From: Micavibrio aeruginosavorus
GTDB taxonomy: Bacteria; Pseudomonadota; Alphaproteobacteria; Micavibrionales; Micavibrionaceae
DNA: 35,999 bases
NCBI GenBank assembly: GCA_003241475.1
Contig: QFQB01000010.1
Coordinates: 1 to 35,999, forward strand
Reading direction: 5' to 3'
The translations under genes were made by a program, and so were the position numbers. The notes below the pieces were generated by a model. That model made no database searches. It saw only the letters and a program-made list of their open reading frames with translations, and was not told the origin of the DNA. How positions within the stretch are numbered: the first letter of the stretch is position 1; the number at the start of each line of letters is the position of its first letter. Shown here piece by piece: positions 23,202 through 30,990 of this stretch.

Positions 23202-24278
23202 ATGAAACAGGCCAACCCATCGCTTCTGCCCAACGGACTTCTCGATCTGCTCGCGCCGCAAGCCGAGCAGGAAGCGCAGGTCATTTCCTCCTTCATGAAG
23301 GATTTCAGCGCGTTCGGATACGATCGCGTCAAACCGCCGCTGGTCGAATTCGAAGACAGCTTGCTGGGCGGCGGTCCGGGACAAAGCCTCGCGCGCCAGA
23401 CATTCCGTTTGATGGACCCGGTCTCGCAACGCATGATGGGCGTTCGCGCCGATGTGACGGCGCAGATATCGCGCATTTCCTCGACGCGCCTTGCAAAAAC
23501 GCCGCGCCCGCTGCGCTTGTCCTACGCGGCGGATGTTTTGCGCGTGAACGGCACGCAGCTTCGTCCCGAGCGCCAGTTCTGTCAGGTCGGATGCGAGTTG
23601 ATCGGTGTCGATAGCATCATGGCCGATGTAGAAGTGCCCTTGGTGGCGTTGAAGGCATTGGCGGGCGCAGGTATTGCATCATTGTCCATTGACCTGACCA
23701 TGCCAACGTTGCTGACGCATCTATACGAAGGGCTAGGTGTCGGCGCGGACGAGCAAGAGGCGCTGGCCGGCCTGATCGAAAAACACGATCGGGATTCTAT
23801 CGCAACGCTGGGAGGCAAGGCGGCGGAATTGATCGTTCAGTTGCTTGACCATGAAGGAACGGCCGATCACGCGCAAAAGGAGCTGGTCAAAATCGCGTTA
23901 CCGGAAAAGGCGAAAGCGGATGTGCAGAAATTGCTGACAGTTGCAAAAGAATTGCGCGAGGCGCTGGATGTCTACGGATTGAACGATGTGCAGATCACCA
24001 TCGACACCCTGGAGCGCCGTGGGTTCGAGTACCAGACGGGCGTGAGCTTTACGCTCTTTGCCGCAGGCGTGCGCGGCGAGCTGGGGCGCGGCGGACGGTA
24101 TGAATCCGGCATGGGCGGCGGGGCGGAAACGGCCGCCGGCTTCACTCTTTATATGGACACGGTGCTGCAGGCGGCGAAGCCGTTGTCTGCGGCAAAACGT
24201 CAGGATGTAGGCGCGGACGCCGATTGGAAAAGTATAAAAGCCCTGCAGGATCAAGGAGTGCAGACGGTCTGCAAATAA
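23202..24278 (+). CDS. hisZ: HisZ, ATP phosphoribosyltransferase regulatory subunit
   Basis: A 358-residue paralogue of class II histidyl-tRNA synthetase: LLPNGLLDLLAPQAEQEAQV, then FRLMDPVSQRMMGVRADVTAQISRI, and late FEYQTGVSFTLFAAG with GRGGRYE. Class II motifs are recognisable but the C-terminal anticodon-binding domain is missing, which separates HisZ from HisS. HisZ activates the short HisG, giving the first step of histidine synthesis allosteric control by histidine. The linkage to purA is seen in other alphaproteobacteria, though here two genes lie between them. HisG is not in the window. Confidence 0.92.
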   Translation: MKQANPSLLPNGLLDLLAPQAEQEAQVISSFMKDFSAFGYDRVKPPLVEFEDSLLGGGPGQSLARQTFRLMDPVSQRMMGVRADVTAQISRISSTRLAKTPRPLRLSYAADVLRVNGTQLRPERQFCQVGCELIGVDSIMADVEVPLVALKALAGAGIASLSIDLTMPTLLTHLYEGLGVGADEQEALAGLIEKHDRDSIATLGGKAAELIVQLLDHEGTADHAQKELVKIALPEKAKADVQKLLTVAKELREALDVYGLNDVQITIDTLERRGFEYQTGVSFTLFAAGVRGELGRGGRYESGMGGGAETAAGFTLYMDTVLQAAKPLSAAKRQDVGADADWKSIKALQDQGVQTVCK

Positions 24279-24303
24279 AGGCCTTTGTGAAGGAGAGTTT
24301 ACT

Positions 24304-24996
24304 ATGTTGGGCATCAAAAGAACGCGAAAAGAAATGCCGCCTTTGTCGGGCGAGAAGAAACTGGCGCCGGTGTTCGCGCAAGCATATCAAAAAGATTATC
24401 TCTATGTTTTTCCCCGCAGCGGCCCCGTCATTTGCAACGGGGTTAAGAATATAGATATCTCGGGGCGCAAAGTGCCCTTGATGGATTTCGAGGATTACTT
24501 CGAGCCTTTGAAAACGCGGCAAGTGCCCGAAGGCCGCGTTGAGCGTTCCGGCGCGCGTCATGTGATGAATTACAGAGAAATGAATTACCTGTTTTCGCGC
24601 ATGGCAAACCCGAGCAAGGCGGACAAGGCAGGTCTTCCGCCTATTCCAAGCAAGCAGCAGGATTTTTTCAATGCGTTGCTACAAAGCAATTCGCCCGAAG
24701 CGCTGCTGAAGATCGTTCATACAAGCTATGGACGCGCGGCCGAGCATCCCATGGGCGGCCACGCCATCGAGTTCGGGGATATTGCGCTGGATCTTTTGTC
24801 CAAGGAATTCGCCGTCGTGAAGGGTGTCGAGCTTGAGCTTGCGCAGGCATTGTTCGACAAGAGAAGCGGCAAAGCTGCGTGGCTTCGAAAAGAGACCGCG
24901 CATGAGGCCGAAAAGGCGGAAAACGCAAAGCCTAAGGCGGTGAAGCCGCGCGGCAGACCCAAGAAGGCTGACGCTCCCAAGGTTTTGCCGAAATAA
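24304..24996 (+). CDS. Hypothetical protein with AT-hook-like C-terminus, 230 aa
   Basis: ATG 24304 has AAGGAGA nine bases upstream. The 190-residue body (LSGEKKLAPVFAQAYQKDYL, FPRSGPVICNGVKNI) is not recognised and has no signal or membrane helix. The last 40 residues are Lys/Ala/Pro-rich and include KPRGRPKK (near residues 214-221), the core of an AT-hook minor-groove-binding motif. This suggests nucleoid or DNA association. It lies 25 bases after hisZ and may be read from the same mRNA. No known function. Confidence 0.72.
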   Translation: MLGIKRTRKEMPPLSGEKKLAPVFAQAYQKDYLYVFPRSGPVICNGVKNIDISGRKVPLMDFEDYFEPLKTRQVPEGRVERSGARHVMNYREMNYLFSRMANPSKADKAGLPPIPSKQQDFFNALLQSNSPEALLKIVHTSYGRAAEHPMGGHAIEFGDIALDLLSKEFAVVKGVELELAQALFDKRSGKAAWLRKETAHEAEKAENAKPKAVKPRGRPKKADAPKVLPK

Positions 24997-25080
24997 GTTT
25001 GCGTAAGAATGTAATTCGCACGATATTGACATAATTTTTTGATTAATCTAAACCTGTTTTGGAACAATGGAGAGTATGTC

Positions 25081-25647
25081 ATGACTGCAATCGATAATAA
25101 TCAAGACATTCAAACTTACATCAACAATCTCAAGCGGCAGACGTTGTATGTTTATGCGGTGGGCCTCACAGCCATAGCCAATGCCGGTTATATGTTTGCA
25201 GGTGTTAAACGCATAGATATGGCGGCCAGGCAAGGGTCTTATACCGATTTGGGTGCTACCTTTGCGAGCGCTTCGGTTCCCGTTGCAATGTTTGCGACAT
25301 ACAAGTTGGTTACCGCTATGTTGAAATCTGCCAAGACCTATGAACCTATCGGTGGTTTTTTGCGCACTTTGGCAAAGCCGACTGCAATGGATGCCTTTGT
25401 TGCGGCTAGCACTCTGGCAATTGGCGTTCCTTATGCCAATGGGGTCGTAAGTAAAAATGTGCAAGGCCGTATTGAACAGGCGGCTATCGCGCGGCGTCCT
25501 GTAATCGACTTCTATGCTCCGTCCGATGTGATTGGCAGAACGGTGGGCGAAGTGTATTGCCGTGAACCGGGTTTCCTTGGCGCGCATTACAAGGGCTGGA
25601 AAGCGGCCCGCAGCGCAGGTACGGATTACAAGGTATTCTGCCCATAG
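25081..25647 (+). CDS. Hypothetical membrane protein, 188 aa
   Basis: ATG 25081 has GGAGAG about eight bases upstream; an earlier ATG at 25039 lacks one. Hydrophobic segments around residues 25-42, 65-85 and 108-126 suggest two to three membrane helices, and the C-terminal third (IDFYAPSDVIGRTVGEVYC) is polar with two cysteines. Not recognised. It has its own AT-rich upstream region (25000-25080) and a more AT-rich, less biased codon use than hisZ or purA, so it may be a recent arrival. Confidence 0.7.
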   Translation: MTAIDNNQDIQTYINNLKRQTLYVYAVGLTAIANAGYMFAGVKRIDMAARQGSYTDLGATFASASVPVAMFATYKLVTAMLKSAKTYEPIGGFLRTLAKPTAMDAFVAASTLAIGVPYANGVVSKNVQGRIEQAAIARRPVIDFYAPSDVIGRTVGEVYCREPGFLGAHYKGWKAARSAGTDYKVFCP

Positions 25648-25742
25648 CTTGCCTATCGTTACTTTGGCCGAAATAGGTTGGCAAAGCCGCGATCTTCGCC
25701 TAAACACTCAAAGGAAAAACAACGGGTTTAGAGGGTTTATTT

Positions 25743-27035
25743 ATGGCAAACGTAGCGGTGGTCGGCTCCCAGTGGGGCGATGAAGGCAAAGGCAAGATCG
25801 TTGACTGGCTGTCCAGTCGCGCCGATGTCGTCGTCCGGTTTCAAGGCGGACACAATGCGGGCCACACGCTGGTCATCGACGGCGTGACGTATAAACTCTC
25901 CCTTCTTCCATCCGGTATCGTGCGCAAGGGCAAGCTGTCCATCCTCGGCAACGGCGTCGTGATTGATCCGTGGGCGTTCTTGTCCGAAATCGAAAAAGTT
26001 TCCGCGCAGGGCGTAGAGATCACGCCGCAAAATCTGATGATCGCGGAAAACGCGTCGCTGATCATGCCGGTGCACGGCCACATCGACCGAGCCATCGAAG
26101 AAGCGCGCGGCGAAAAGAAAATCGGCACAACGGGACGTGGCATCGGTCCATCCTATCAGGATAAAGTCGCCCGTCGCGGTTTGCGCGTTTGCGATCTGGA
26201 GCATTCGCAGGTCGTGAAGGAAAAGCTGGAGACTCTGGTGGCCTACAACAACGCGCTGATGCGCGGCTTCGGCTGGGCCGAGATCGACGGCAATGAAATC
26301 TACGACAATCTTATGAAGATTGCCGACAAGGTTCTGGCCTACAAGGGTGTGGTATGGAAGCGTCTTGACGATGCCAAAATCAAGGGCGAGAAGGTTTTGT
26401 TCGAAGGCGCGCAAGGGCACATGCTCGATGTCGATCACGGCACGTATCCGTATGTAACCTCGTCGAACATCGTTGCGGCGCAGGCTGCCGTGGGCGCAGG
26501 CGTCGGTCCGAAATCGGTCGGCTATGTTCTGGGCATTACCAAAGCCTACACCACGCGCGTGGGTGCGGGACCGTTCCCGACCGAGCTGTTCGATGCGATC
26601 GGCGACCGGATCGGCGAGAAGGGGCATGAGTTCGGCACGGTGACGGGCCGCAAGCGTCGTTGCGGCTGGTTCGATGCCGTCATGGTCCGTCAAGCCATTA
26701 AAACCGGGGGTATCGATGGGATCGCGCTCACGAAGCTGGATGTCTTGGACGGTCTGGACGAGTTGAAAATCTGCGTCGGCTACGAGTTGAATGGCGAAAA
26801 ACTGGATTACTTCCCTGCCAGCCAGGTTCATCAGGCGAATGTGAAGCCGATTTACCAGACGGTGTCGGGTTGGTCCGAAAGCACCTATGGCGCGCGCGGC
26901 TGGGGCGATCTCAACGCGACGGCGGTAAAATATGTAAAGCTGATCGAGGAACTGATCGAAGCGCCGGTAACATTGCTGTCCACTTCTCCGGATCGTGACG
27001 ACACCATCCTGATGCATGATCCGTTTCTGGGATGA
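25743..27035 (+). CDS. purA: PurA, adenylosuccinate synthetase
   Basis: A 430-residue GTP-dependent ligase that joins IMP and aspartate, the first committed step to AMP. The N-terminal GSQWGDEGKGKIVDWL holds the phosphate loop with D13, and GHNAGHT holds H41; these are the acid/base pair of the family. Later come TTGRGIGPSYQDK and the FEGAQGHMLDVDHGTYPYVTS segment. Length is standard. Shine-Dalgarno AGAGGG precedes ATG 25743. No terminator follows; 99 bases separate it from the kinase-like gene. Confidence 0.98.
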   Translation: MANVAVVGSQWGDEGKGKIVDWLSSRADVVVRFQGGHNAGHTLVIDGVTYKLSLLPSGIVRKGKLSILGNGVVIDPWAFLSEIEKVSAQGVEITPQNLMIAENASLIMPVHGHIDRAIEEARGEKKIGTTGRGIGPSYQDKVARRGLRVCDLEHSQVVKEKLETLVAYNNALMRGFGWAEIDGNEIYDNLMKIADKVLAYKGVVWKRLDDAKIKGEKVLFEGAQGHMLDVDHGTYPYVTSSNIVAAQAAVGAGVGPKSVGYVLGITKAYTTRVGAGPFPTELFDAIGDRIGEKGHEFGTVTGRKRRCGWFDAVMVRQAIKTGGIDGIALTKLDVLDGLDELKICVGYELNGEKLDYFPASQVHQANVKPIYQTVSGWSESTYGARGWGDLNATAVKYVKLIEELIEAPVTLLSTSPDRDDTILMHDPFLG

Positions 27036-27107
27036 TCTTCTAAGATTCTTGGCCTTTGGGGCGAAGCGGTTTACAATTGGTTAAGCCTATTCGGGCATTC
27101 TAATATT

Positions 27108-27113
27108 TTAACC
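27108..27113 (+). promoter_or_regulatory. TTAACC half-site upstream of the kinase-like gene
   Basis: TTAACC is half of a CtrA-type site, 21 bases before ATG 27135. The other half is not found at the correct 7-base spacing (ATTC instead of TTAA), so I treat it as weak. Confidence 0.2.
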
Positions 27114-27134
27114 GCGTTCAGGTCAGTAAAGTTC

Positions 27135-29249
27135 ATGTCAGACGTCACGGTTCAGAATGAACCGGAGGATAAGGCGAATATTGCCGCTAATGCGGAAGCG
27201 CCGCCGCCGCCTTCTGCGGCCCCCCCGACCGGCAAGCAAATGCTTTCCGGCGATGTGATTTTCAACGACAGCATCACGATTTATTCGGGCAATAGGTTGC
27301 CGCAATACGACAACGGTCCCATCAAGGCCTATTCCGCGCGCGGAGTCGACCGCGCCCCCCCCAGCCTTGTGGCCTATATCTGCGAAGACCATTTGATACC
27401 GCGGGCGGACAAAGCGCCGGCCTATTCATCCATCGCCAATTCGGCCCTGCCGCCCATCATTGCGACAGGTCCCGTGCACTGGGCTCCCGAAGGACGCGAA
27501 AAATACTGTTTTATCTACGAGAACAAGTTCGGCAACGTTGTCATGCCCAACGACACGCGCGGCGGCATGGGATTGAAGCCCGACTACATGATGAATGCGG
27601 TCATTCGCCCCATGGTCAATGCGCTCGCCGACTTACGTGATAAGGGAATTGTTCACGGACGTATCCGTCCGTCCAATTTATACGACGGCGGTGAAAAAGT
27701 TTTCGAGCGGGTTTTGCTCGGCGATTGCCTGACCTTACCCGTCGCCTACAACCAGTCGGTTTTATATCTTCCGATCGAACGCGCGCTTGCCAGCCCGATC
27801 GGCAGGGGCACGGGCACCTTTGCCGATGATCTTTACGCCTTTGGCGTGACGTTGGCCATGATGCTCCGCCATCACGATCCGATGGAAGGGCTTGATGACA
27901 ATGAAATCATCGAAAGGAAGCTCGATGAGGGGACCTATATGGCTTTGCTGGGACGCGACCGTTTCAGCGGCGCCGTGCTCGAATTGTTGCGCGGGCTTTT
28001 GCAAGATGATGCAGAAGACCGCTGGACGATCGATGGCGTTCTTTTGTGGATGGACGGACGCCGCCTCAGTCCCAAGCAGGCGATGCGTCGTCCGAAAGCC
28101 AATAGGCCTTTGCTTTTCAAAGGCGAGAAGTATTTACGGCCTGAATTGTTGGCGCGTGATTTGAGCAAAGATATGGCTGAAGCGCGCACGATTGTTGAAA
28201 ACGGCGAAATGGAACAATGGATGGTTCGCGCGCTTGACGACAAGGCGGCGGTGGCAAGGCTTGAATCAGCTGTGTCCGAAGCCGAGGAAGCCGGTAAAGG
28301 GGCGGGATATAACGAGAAACTGGCAACACGTGTTGCCATCGCATTGCATCCCGAAGGCCCTATCCGTTACAAGTCCATCAATTTGTTTCCCGAAGCGGTT
28401 GGAGCGGCCTTGACCGAGGCCTTTATCATGAAGCGCGACCTGCAAACGTATATCGATTTCTTCATGTCCTATTTCGTTACACAATGGATTGATGCGCAAC
28501 CGAACGGCGTGACCGATGTCGGTACGCTTATTTCCAGCTTTGATGGCGCGCGCGCATTCTTGCGGCAAAAAGGATTGGGAACGGGGCTTGAGCGATGCAT
28601 CTATTCCTTGTGCCCGGAGACGCCCTGTCTTTCGGAAAAGTTGAGCAAGTACTATGTGCGAACGCCCGAGGACATGCTGAATGCTTTTGAAAAACTTTCG
28701 TATTTGCCAAGCCGTCCTGCAATGTTCTTCGACCGTCATAGCGTCGCATATCTTCTGGTCAAGGATCGCAAGAATATAGATCCCTATATGCATGATCTGA
28801 ATGCGCTGGAATCCTATAGAAGAATTTTAGCGGAAATGAAAATCGTCGCAACGATACAAAAACGATCGCAACTGGGCAGGTTTCCGGGGATAGCGAAGTG
28901 GATTTCAGACAATTTGGAGCCGATTTACGAACGTTTCCATGACCGCGAATTGCGCATTGAATTGAAAAAGAAGGTCGAACGATTGGTGGACAGCGGCGAT
29001 CTTCCCAAATTGATAGGCCTGTTTGACGATCCTTCAGTCTATCAGGAAGACAATGCCGAATTTCGCCGAGCCATGCGAAAACATCATGATCTTGAAGTCG
29101 AGGTGCATGATATAGAACGCGATCTGCAAAATGAGGAAAACTACGGCAAAGAAGAAGGATCACAGGCGGCGGCCCTGGTTTCAGCCGTTTTGGCTATGCT
29201 GATTATACTTGTACTGGCATTTACGTCTTTTAACCCCGGAGGCCTGTAG
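27135..29249 (+). CDS. Tail-anchored kinase-like protein (predicted pseudokinase), 704 aa
   Basis: A Pro/Ala-rich start (residues 21-32) leads into a protein-kinase-like domain (about 60-315). The catalytic loop IVHGRIRPSNL (172-182) aligns with IVHRDIKPENL: the catalytic Asp is replaced by R176 and the loop Lys by R178, while N181 stays. The DFG position reads DCL (D197-C198). A later TFADDLYAFGVTLAMML matches the subdomain IX helix (DIYSFG), and DDAEDRWTIDGVLLW the end of the C-lobe. No glycine-rich loop is evident. A 350-residue helical region follows, and a single hydrophobic helix (about 678-699) at the very end makes it tail-anchored with the kinase in the cytosol. It lies directly before the Tad genes. 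Substrate, partner and activity unknown. Confidence 0.78.
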   Translation: MSDVTVQNEPEDKANIAANAEAPPPPSAAPPTGKQMLSGDVIFNDSITIYSGNRLPQYDNGPIKAYSARGVDRAPPSLVAYICEDHLIPRADKAPAYSSIANSALPPIIATGPVHWAPEGREKYCFIYENKFGNVVMPNDTRGGMGLKPDYMMNAVIRPMVNALADLRDKGIVHGRIRPSNLYDGGEKVFERVLLGDCLTLPVAYNQSVLYLPIERALASPIGRGTGTFADDLYAFGVTLAMMLRHHDPMEGLDDNEIIERKLDEGTYMALLGRDRFSGAVLELLRGLLQDDAEDRWTIDGVLLWMDGRRLSPKQAMRRPKANRPLLFKGEKYLRPELLARDLSKDMAEARTIVENGEMEQWMVRALDDKAAVARLESAVSEAEEAGKGAGYNEKLATRVAIALHPEGPIRYKSINLFPEAVGAALTEAFIMKRDLQTYIDFFMSYFVTQWIDAQPNGVTDVGTLISSFDGARAFLRQKGLGTGLERCIYSLCPETPCLSEKLSKYYVRTPEDMLNAFEKLSYLPSRPAMFFDRHSVAYLLVKDRKNIDPYMHDLNALESYRRILAEMKIVATIQKRSQLGRFPGIAKWISDNLEPIYERFHDRELRIELKKKVERLVDSGDLPKLIGLFDDPSVYQEDNAEFRRAMRKHHDLEVEVHDIERDLQNEENYGKEEGSQAAALVSAVLAMLIILVLAFTSFNPGGL

Positions 29250-29256
29250 GAACAGG

Positions 29257-29772
29257 ATGGCTAAGAAAAAGAAAAAGTCGGTCGGTTGGAGAGTCCATAT
29301 CCTTTTAATCATGGGCCTGTTGCTTGGGATCATGTTCTGGGCTGTTGCCATTTTGCTGATTGTCGGGATGATTCCAACGATTGTTGCGGCGATTGTTGAC
29401 CGGACCAAGGGGAAAGTCAGGACGCTTACGATAGGTGCAATTAATTTTGCAGGATGTGCGCCTTTTGCGCTGGAAATTTTTAAGCGTGGGAATGATCTGC
29501 ATACGGCTATCTCTTATGTCGTACAGCCAAGAACGATTGTTGTGATGTATCTGGCAGCGGGTGTCGGCTATATGATCGATTGGGCTATGACAGGCATTGT
29601 CTCATCCATAATGGTTCAACGGGCAAAAGGCCGTACGAAAGAAATAAAAAAACAGCAAGCGCAATTGATCGAACGTTGGGGCGTTGAGGTAACGGGAACC
29701 ATTCCGCTTGATGAATACGGTTTCCCCAAGGAGGAAATTCCCGCAAAAGGCCATGATCAGTCTTCTTCTTAA
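29257..29772 (+). CDS. Small membrane protein, 171 aa, partner of the kinase-like gene
   Basis: ATG 29257 lies seven bases after the kinase-like stop, with AGGAACAGG in between. A lysine-rich start (MAKKKKKSVGWR) precedes two membrane helices (about residues 14-46), a loop and a third and perhaps fourth hydrophobic segment (about 60-72, 88-113). The C-terminal 55 residues are charged and cytosolic. I do not recognise the family. Its stop codon overlaps the CtrA-like box for tadE. Co-transcription with the pseudokinase suggests they act together at the inner membrane. Confidence 0.75.
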   Translation: MAKKKKKSVGWRVHILLIMGLLLGIMFWAVAILLIVGMIPTIVAAIVDRTKGKVRTLTIGAINFAGCAPFALEIFKRGNDLHTAISYVVQPRTIVVMYLAAGVGYMIDWAMTGIVSSIMVQRAKGRTKEIKKQQAQLIERWGVEVTGTIPLDEYGFPKEEIPAKGHDQSSS

Positions 29773-29800
29773 ACCTTCCTTAACACGGTTTTTCTATACT
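29769..29800 (+). promoter_or_regulatory. CtrA-like box and promoter for the tadE operon
   Basis: TTAA (29769-29772), seven bases, TTAA (29780-29783) followed by C: a full match to TTAA-N7-TTAA(C). Eleven bases later comes TATACT (29795-29800), a good -10. The box covers the position where the -35 would lie, as in CtrA-activated promoters of Caulobacter. Confidence 0.6.
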
Positions 29801-29810
29801 GGAATGAACG

Positions 29811-29847
29811 AAAGCATGTGCGGTCCTTAAAAAAGCCGCCATGCTTT
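29811..29847 (+). other. Hairpin at the predicted 5' end of the tadE mRNA
   Basis: AAAGCATG/CATGCTTT plus GCGG/CCGC form a 12-bp stem with one bulged T and a 12-base loop. It starts only a few bases after the predicted transcription start. No T-run follows, so it is more likely a 5' stability or regulatory structure than a terminator. Confidence 0.55.
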
Positions 29848-29896
29848 TCGTCATACTGGGGTTCTATAAAATTAAAAATAAAAAAGAATAAAATTT

Positions 29897-30412
29897 ATGG
29901 GGTTGCTACTCAAAACATGGTGGAAGCGGGATGAAGGCGCCACGGCTGTGGAATTCAGTCTGGTAGGATTCCCGTTCGTGCTGATGACCATCGGCATTCT
30001 TGAAATGGCGTTGATGTTCACGTCGCAAAGCATGCTCCAGGAGGCAACGTTTACGGCGTCGCGCCTGATCCGAACGGGGCAGATACAACAGGCAGGTGGG
30101 ACGGAAACGATGTTTCGCGATGCTGTCTGCGGTTTTGCGGAACTTTTGATTCCGTGTTCCAGGATTCAGTTCCAGGTACAGCAACTTCCCAGCTTTTCAG
30201 ATGCTGACGATATGCCTCCGGTTTTCGATGCGGATGGAAACTTGACGGATACGCCGTTCGATCCGGGTGTCGAGAACGATGTGGTTCTGGTACGTGTGGT
30301 CTATAACTATCCGATCCGCACGCCGCTGATGAAGCCTGTTCTGTCCAATGCTACAGGCGGAAAACGCACGATGATTTCAACCATCGTTTTGCAGACGGAG
30401 CCATACGAATGA
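29897..30412 (+). CDS. tadE: TadE-like pseudopilin
   Basis: A 171-residue protein with the TadE N-terminus: short basic leader, DEG|ATAVEFSLVGFPFVLMTIGILEMAL. Cleavage by the prepilin peptidase after G14 would leave A15 with Glu at +5, as in Flp. A single hydrophobic helix (about 20-42) and a periplasmic domain with two cysteines follow. TadE is a minor pseudopilin needed for Tad pilus assembly. The leader before ATG 29897 is A-rich and lacks a clear Shine-Dalgarno. It overlaps the next gene by four bases. Confidence 0.88.
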   Translation: MGLLLKTWWKRDEGATAVEFSLVGFPFVLMTIGILEMALMFTSQSMLQEATFTASRLIRTGQIQQAGGTETMFRDAVCGFAELLIPCSRIQFQVQQLPSFSDADDMPPVFDADGNLTDTPFDPGVENDVVLVRVVYNYPIRTPLMKPVLSNATGGKRTMISTIVLQTEPYE

Positions 30413-30969
30413 GAATTTGGTTAGAAAAGGCGGCAAGAAAACTTCAATTTGGACGCTACATTCAGGAAGAGCGCGCGACGGCGTTTGTCGAGACGACAAT
30501 TTTGATGCCTGTGATGATTACCCTTTTGATGGGCGTTTATGATCTCGGGCAGGGAATTATCGTGAACCAGAAAACGATCGGTGCGTCGCAAATTATCGGC
30601 GATCTTGTGACACGTGAACGTAGCATTACTCCTGATGGCCTAGAAGACATCATCAAGGCCGGAGAACTTGCGTTGGAACCATACCGGACGGAAACATTCG
30701 GTTATGATATCGCCAGCGTACAATTTGATGAAGATGGCAACCCGGATGTTTTGTGGCGTGTGACGAAGAATATGAGTCCCAACGCAGCGGCCGTAGCAAG
30801 TACCGAAGGGTTGGGGCAAGCGGGTGAAGGTGTGGTTGTCGTGACGACCGTTTATAAATACGACCCGTTTTTTACACATTTTGTGGTTGACCAAATCAAT
30901 ATGCAGGAAGTTGCGTTCCTTCGCGGACGCCGGAGTTCAACCGTTGCCTGCGAGGATTGCCCGTCATAA
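30409..30969 (+). CDS. Second TadE/TadF-like pseudopilin
   Basis: A 186-residue protein starting within the tadE stop (ATGA). After a 22-residue basic leader comes EERATAFVETTILMPVMITLLMGVYDLG, one membrane helix with the TadE-like pattern. The residue at the expected cleavage site is Arg rather than Gly and Glu is at +6, so processing by CpaA is uncertain. The rest is a periplasmic domain ending with CEDC. Position after TadE fits TadF. A non-canonical leader is a point of interest. Confidence 0.8.
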   Translation: MRIWLEKAARKLQFGRYIQEERATAFVETTILMPVMITLLMGVYDLGQGIIVNQKTIGASQIIGDLVTRERSITPDGLEDIIKAGELALEPYRTETFGYDIASVQFDEDGNPDVLWRVTKNMSPNAAAVASTEGLGQAGEGVVVVTTVYKYDPFFTHFVVDQINMQEVAFLRGRRSSTVACEDCPS

Positions 30970-30990
30970 CGGCGGTGCGGGAGGTGTGGT

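Noticed and set aside
25662..25688. Possible terminator between the membrane protein gene and purA (CTTTGG...GGCAAAG)
   Set aside because: The stem is interrupted and no T-run follows.
25737..27017. 426-codon open frame opposite purA
   Set aside because: Antisense shadow of purA; the plus-strand protein has every catalytic motif.
27114..27134. Promoter for the kinase-like gene just downstream of the TTAACC half-site
   Set aside because: The 21 bases left before the ATG are too few for a -10 and a leader, and the partner half-site is missing.
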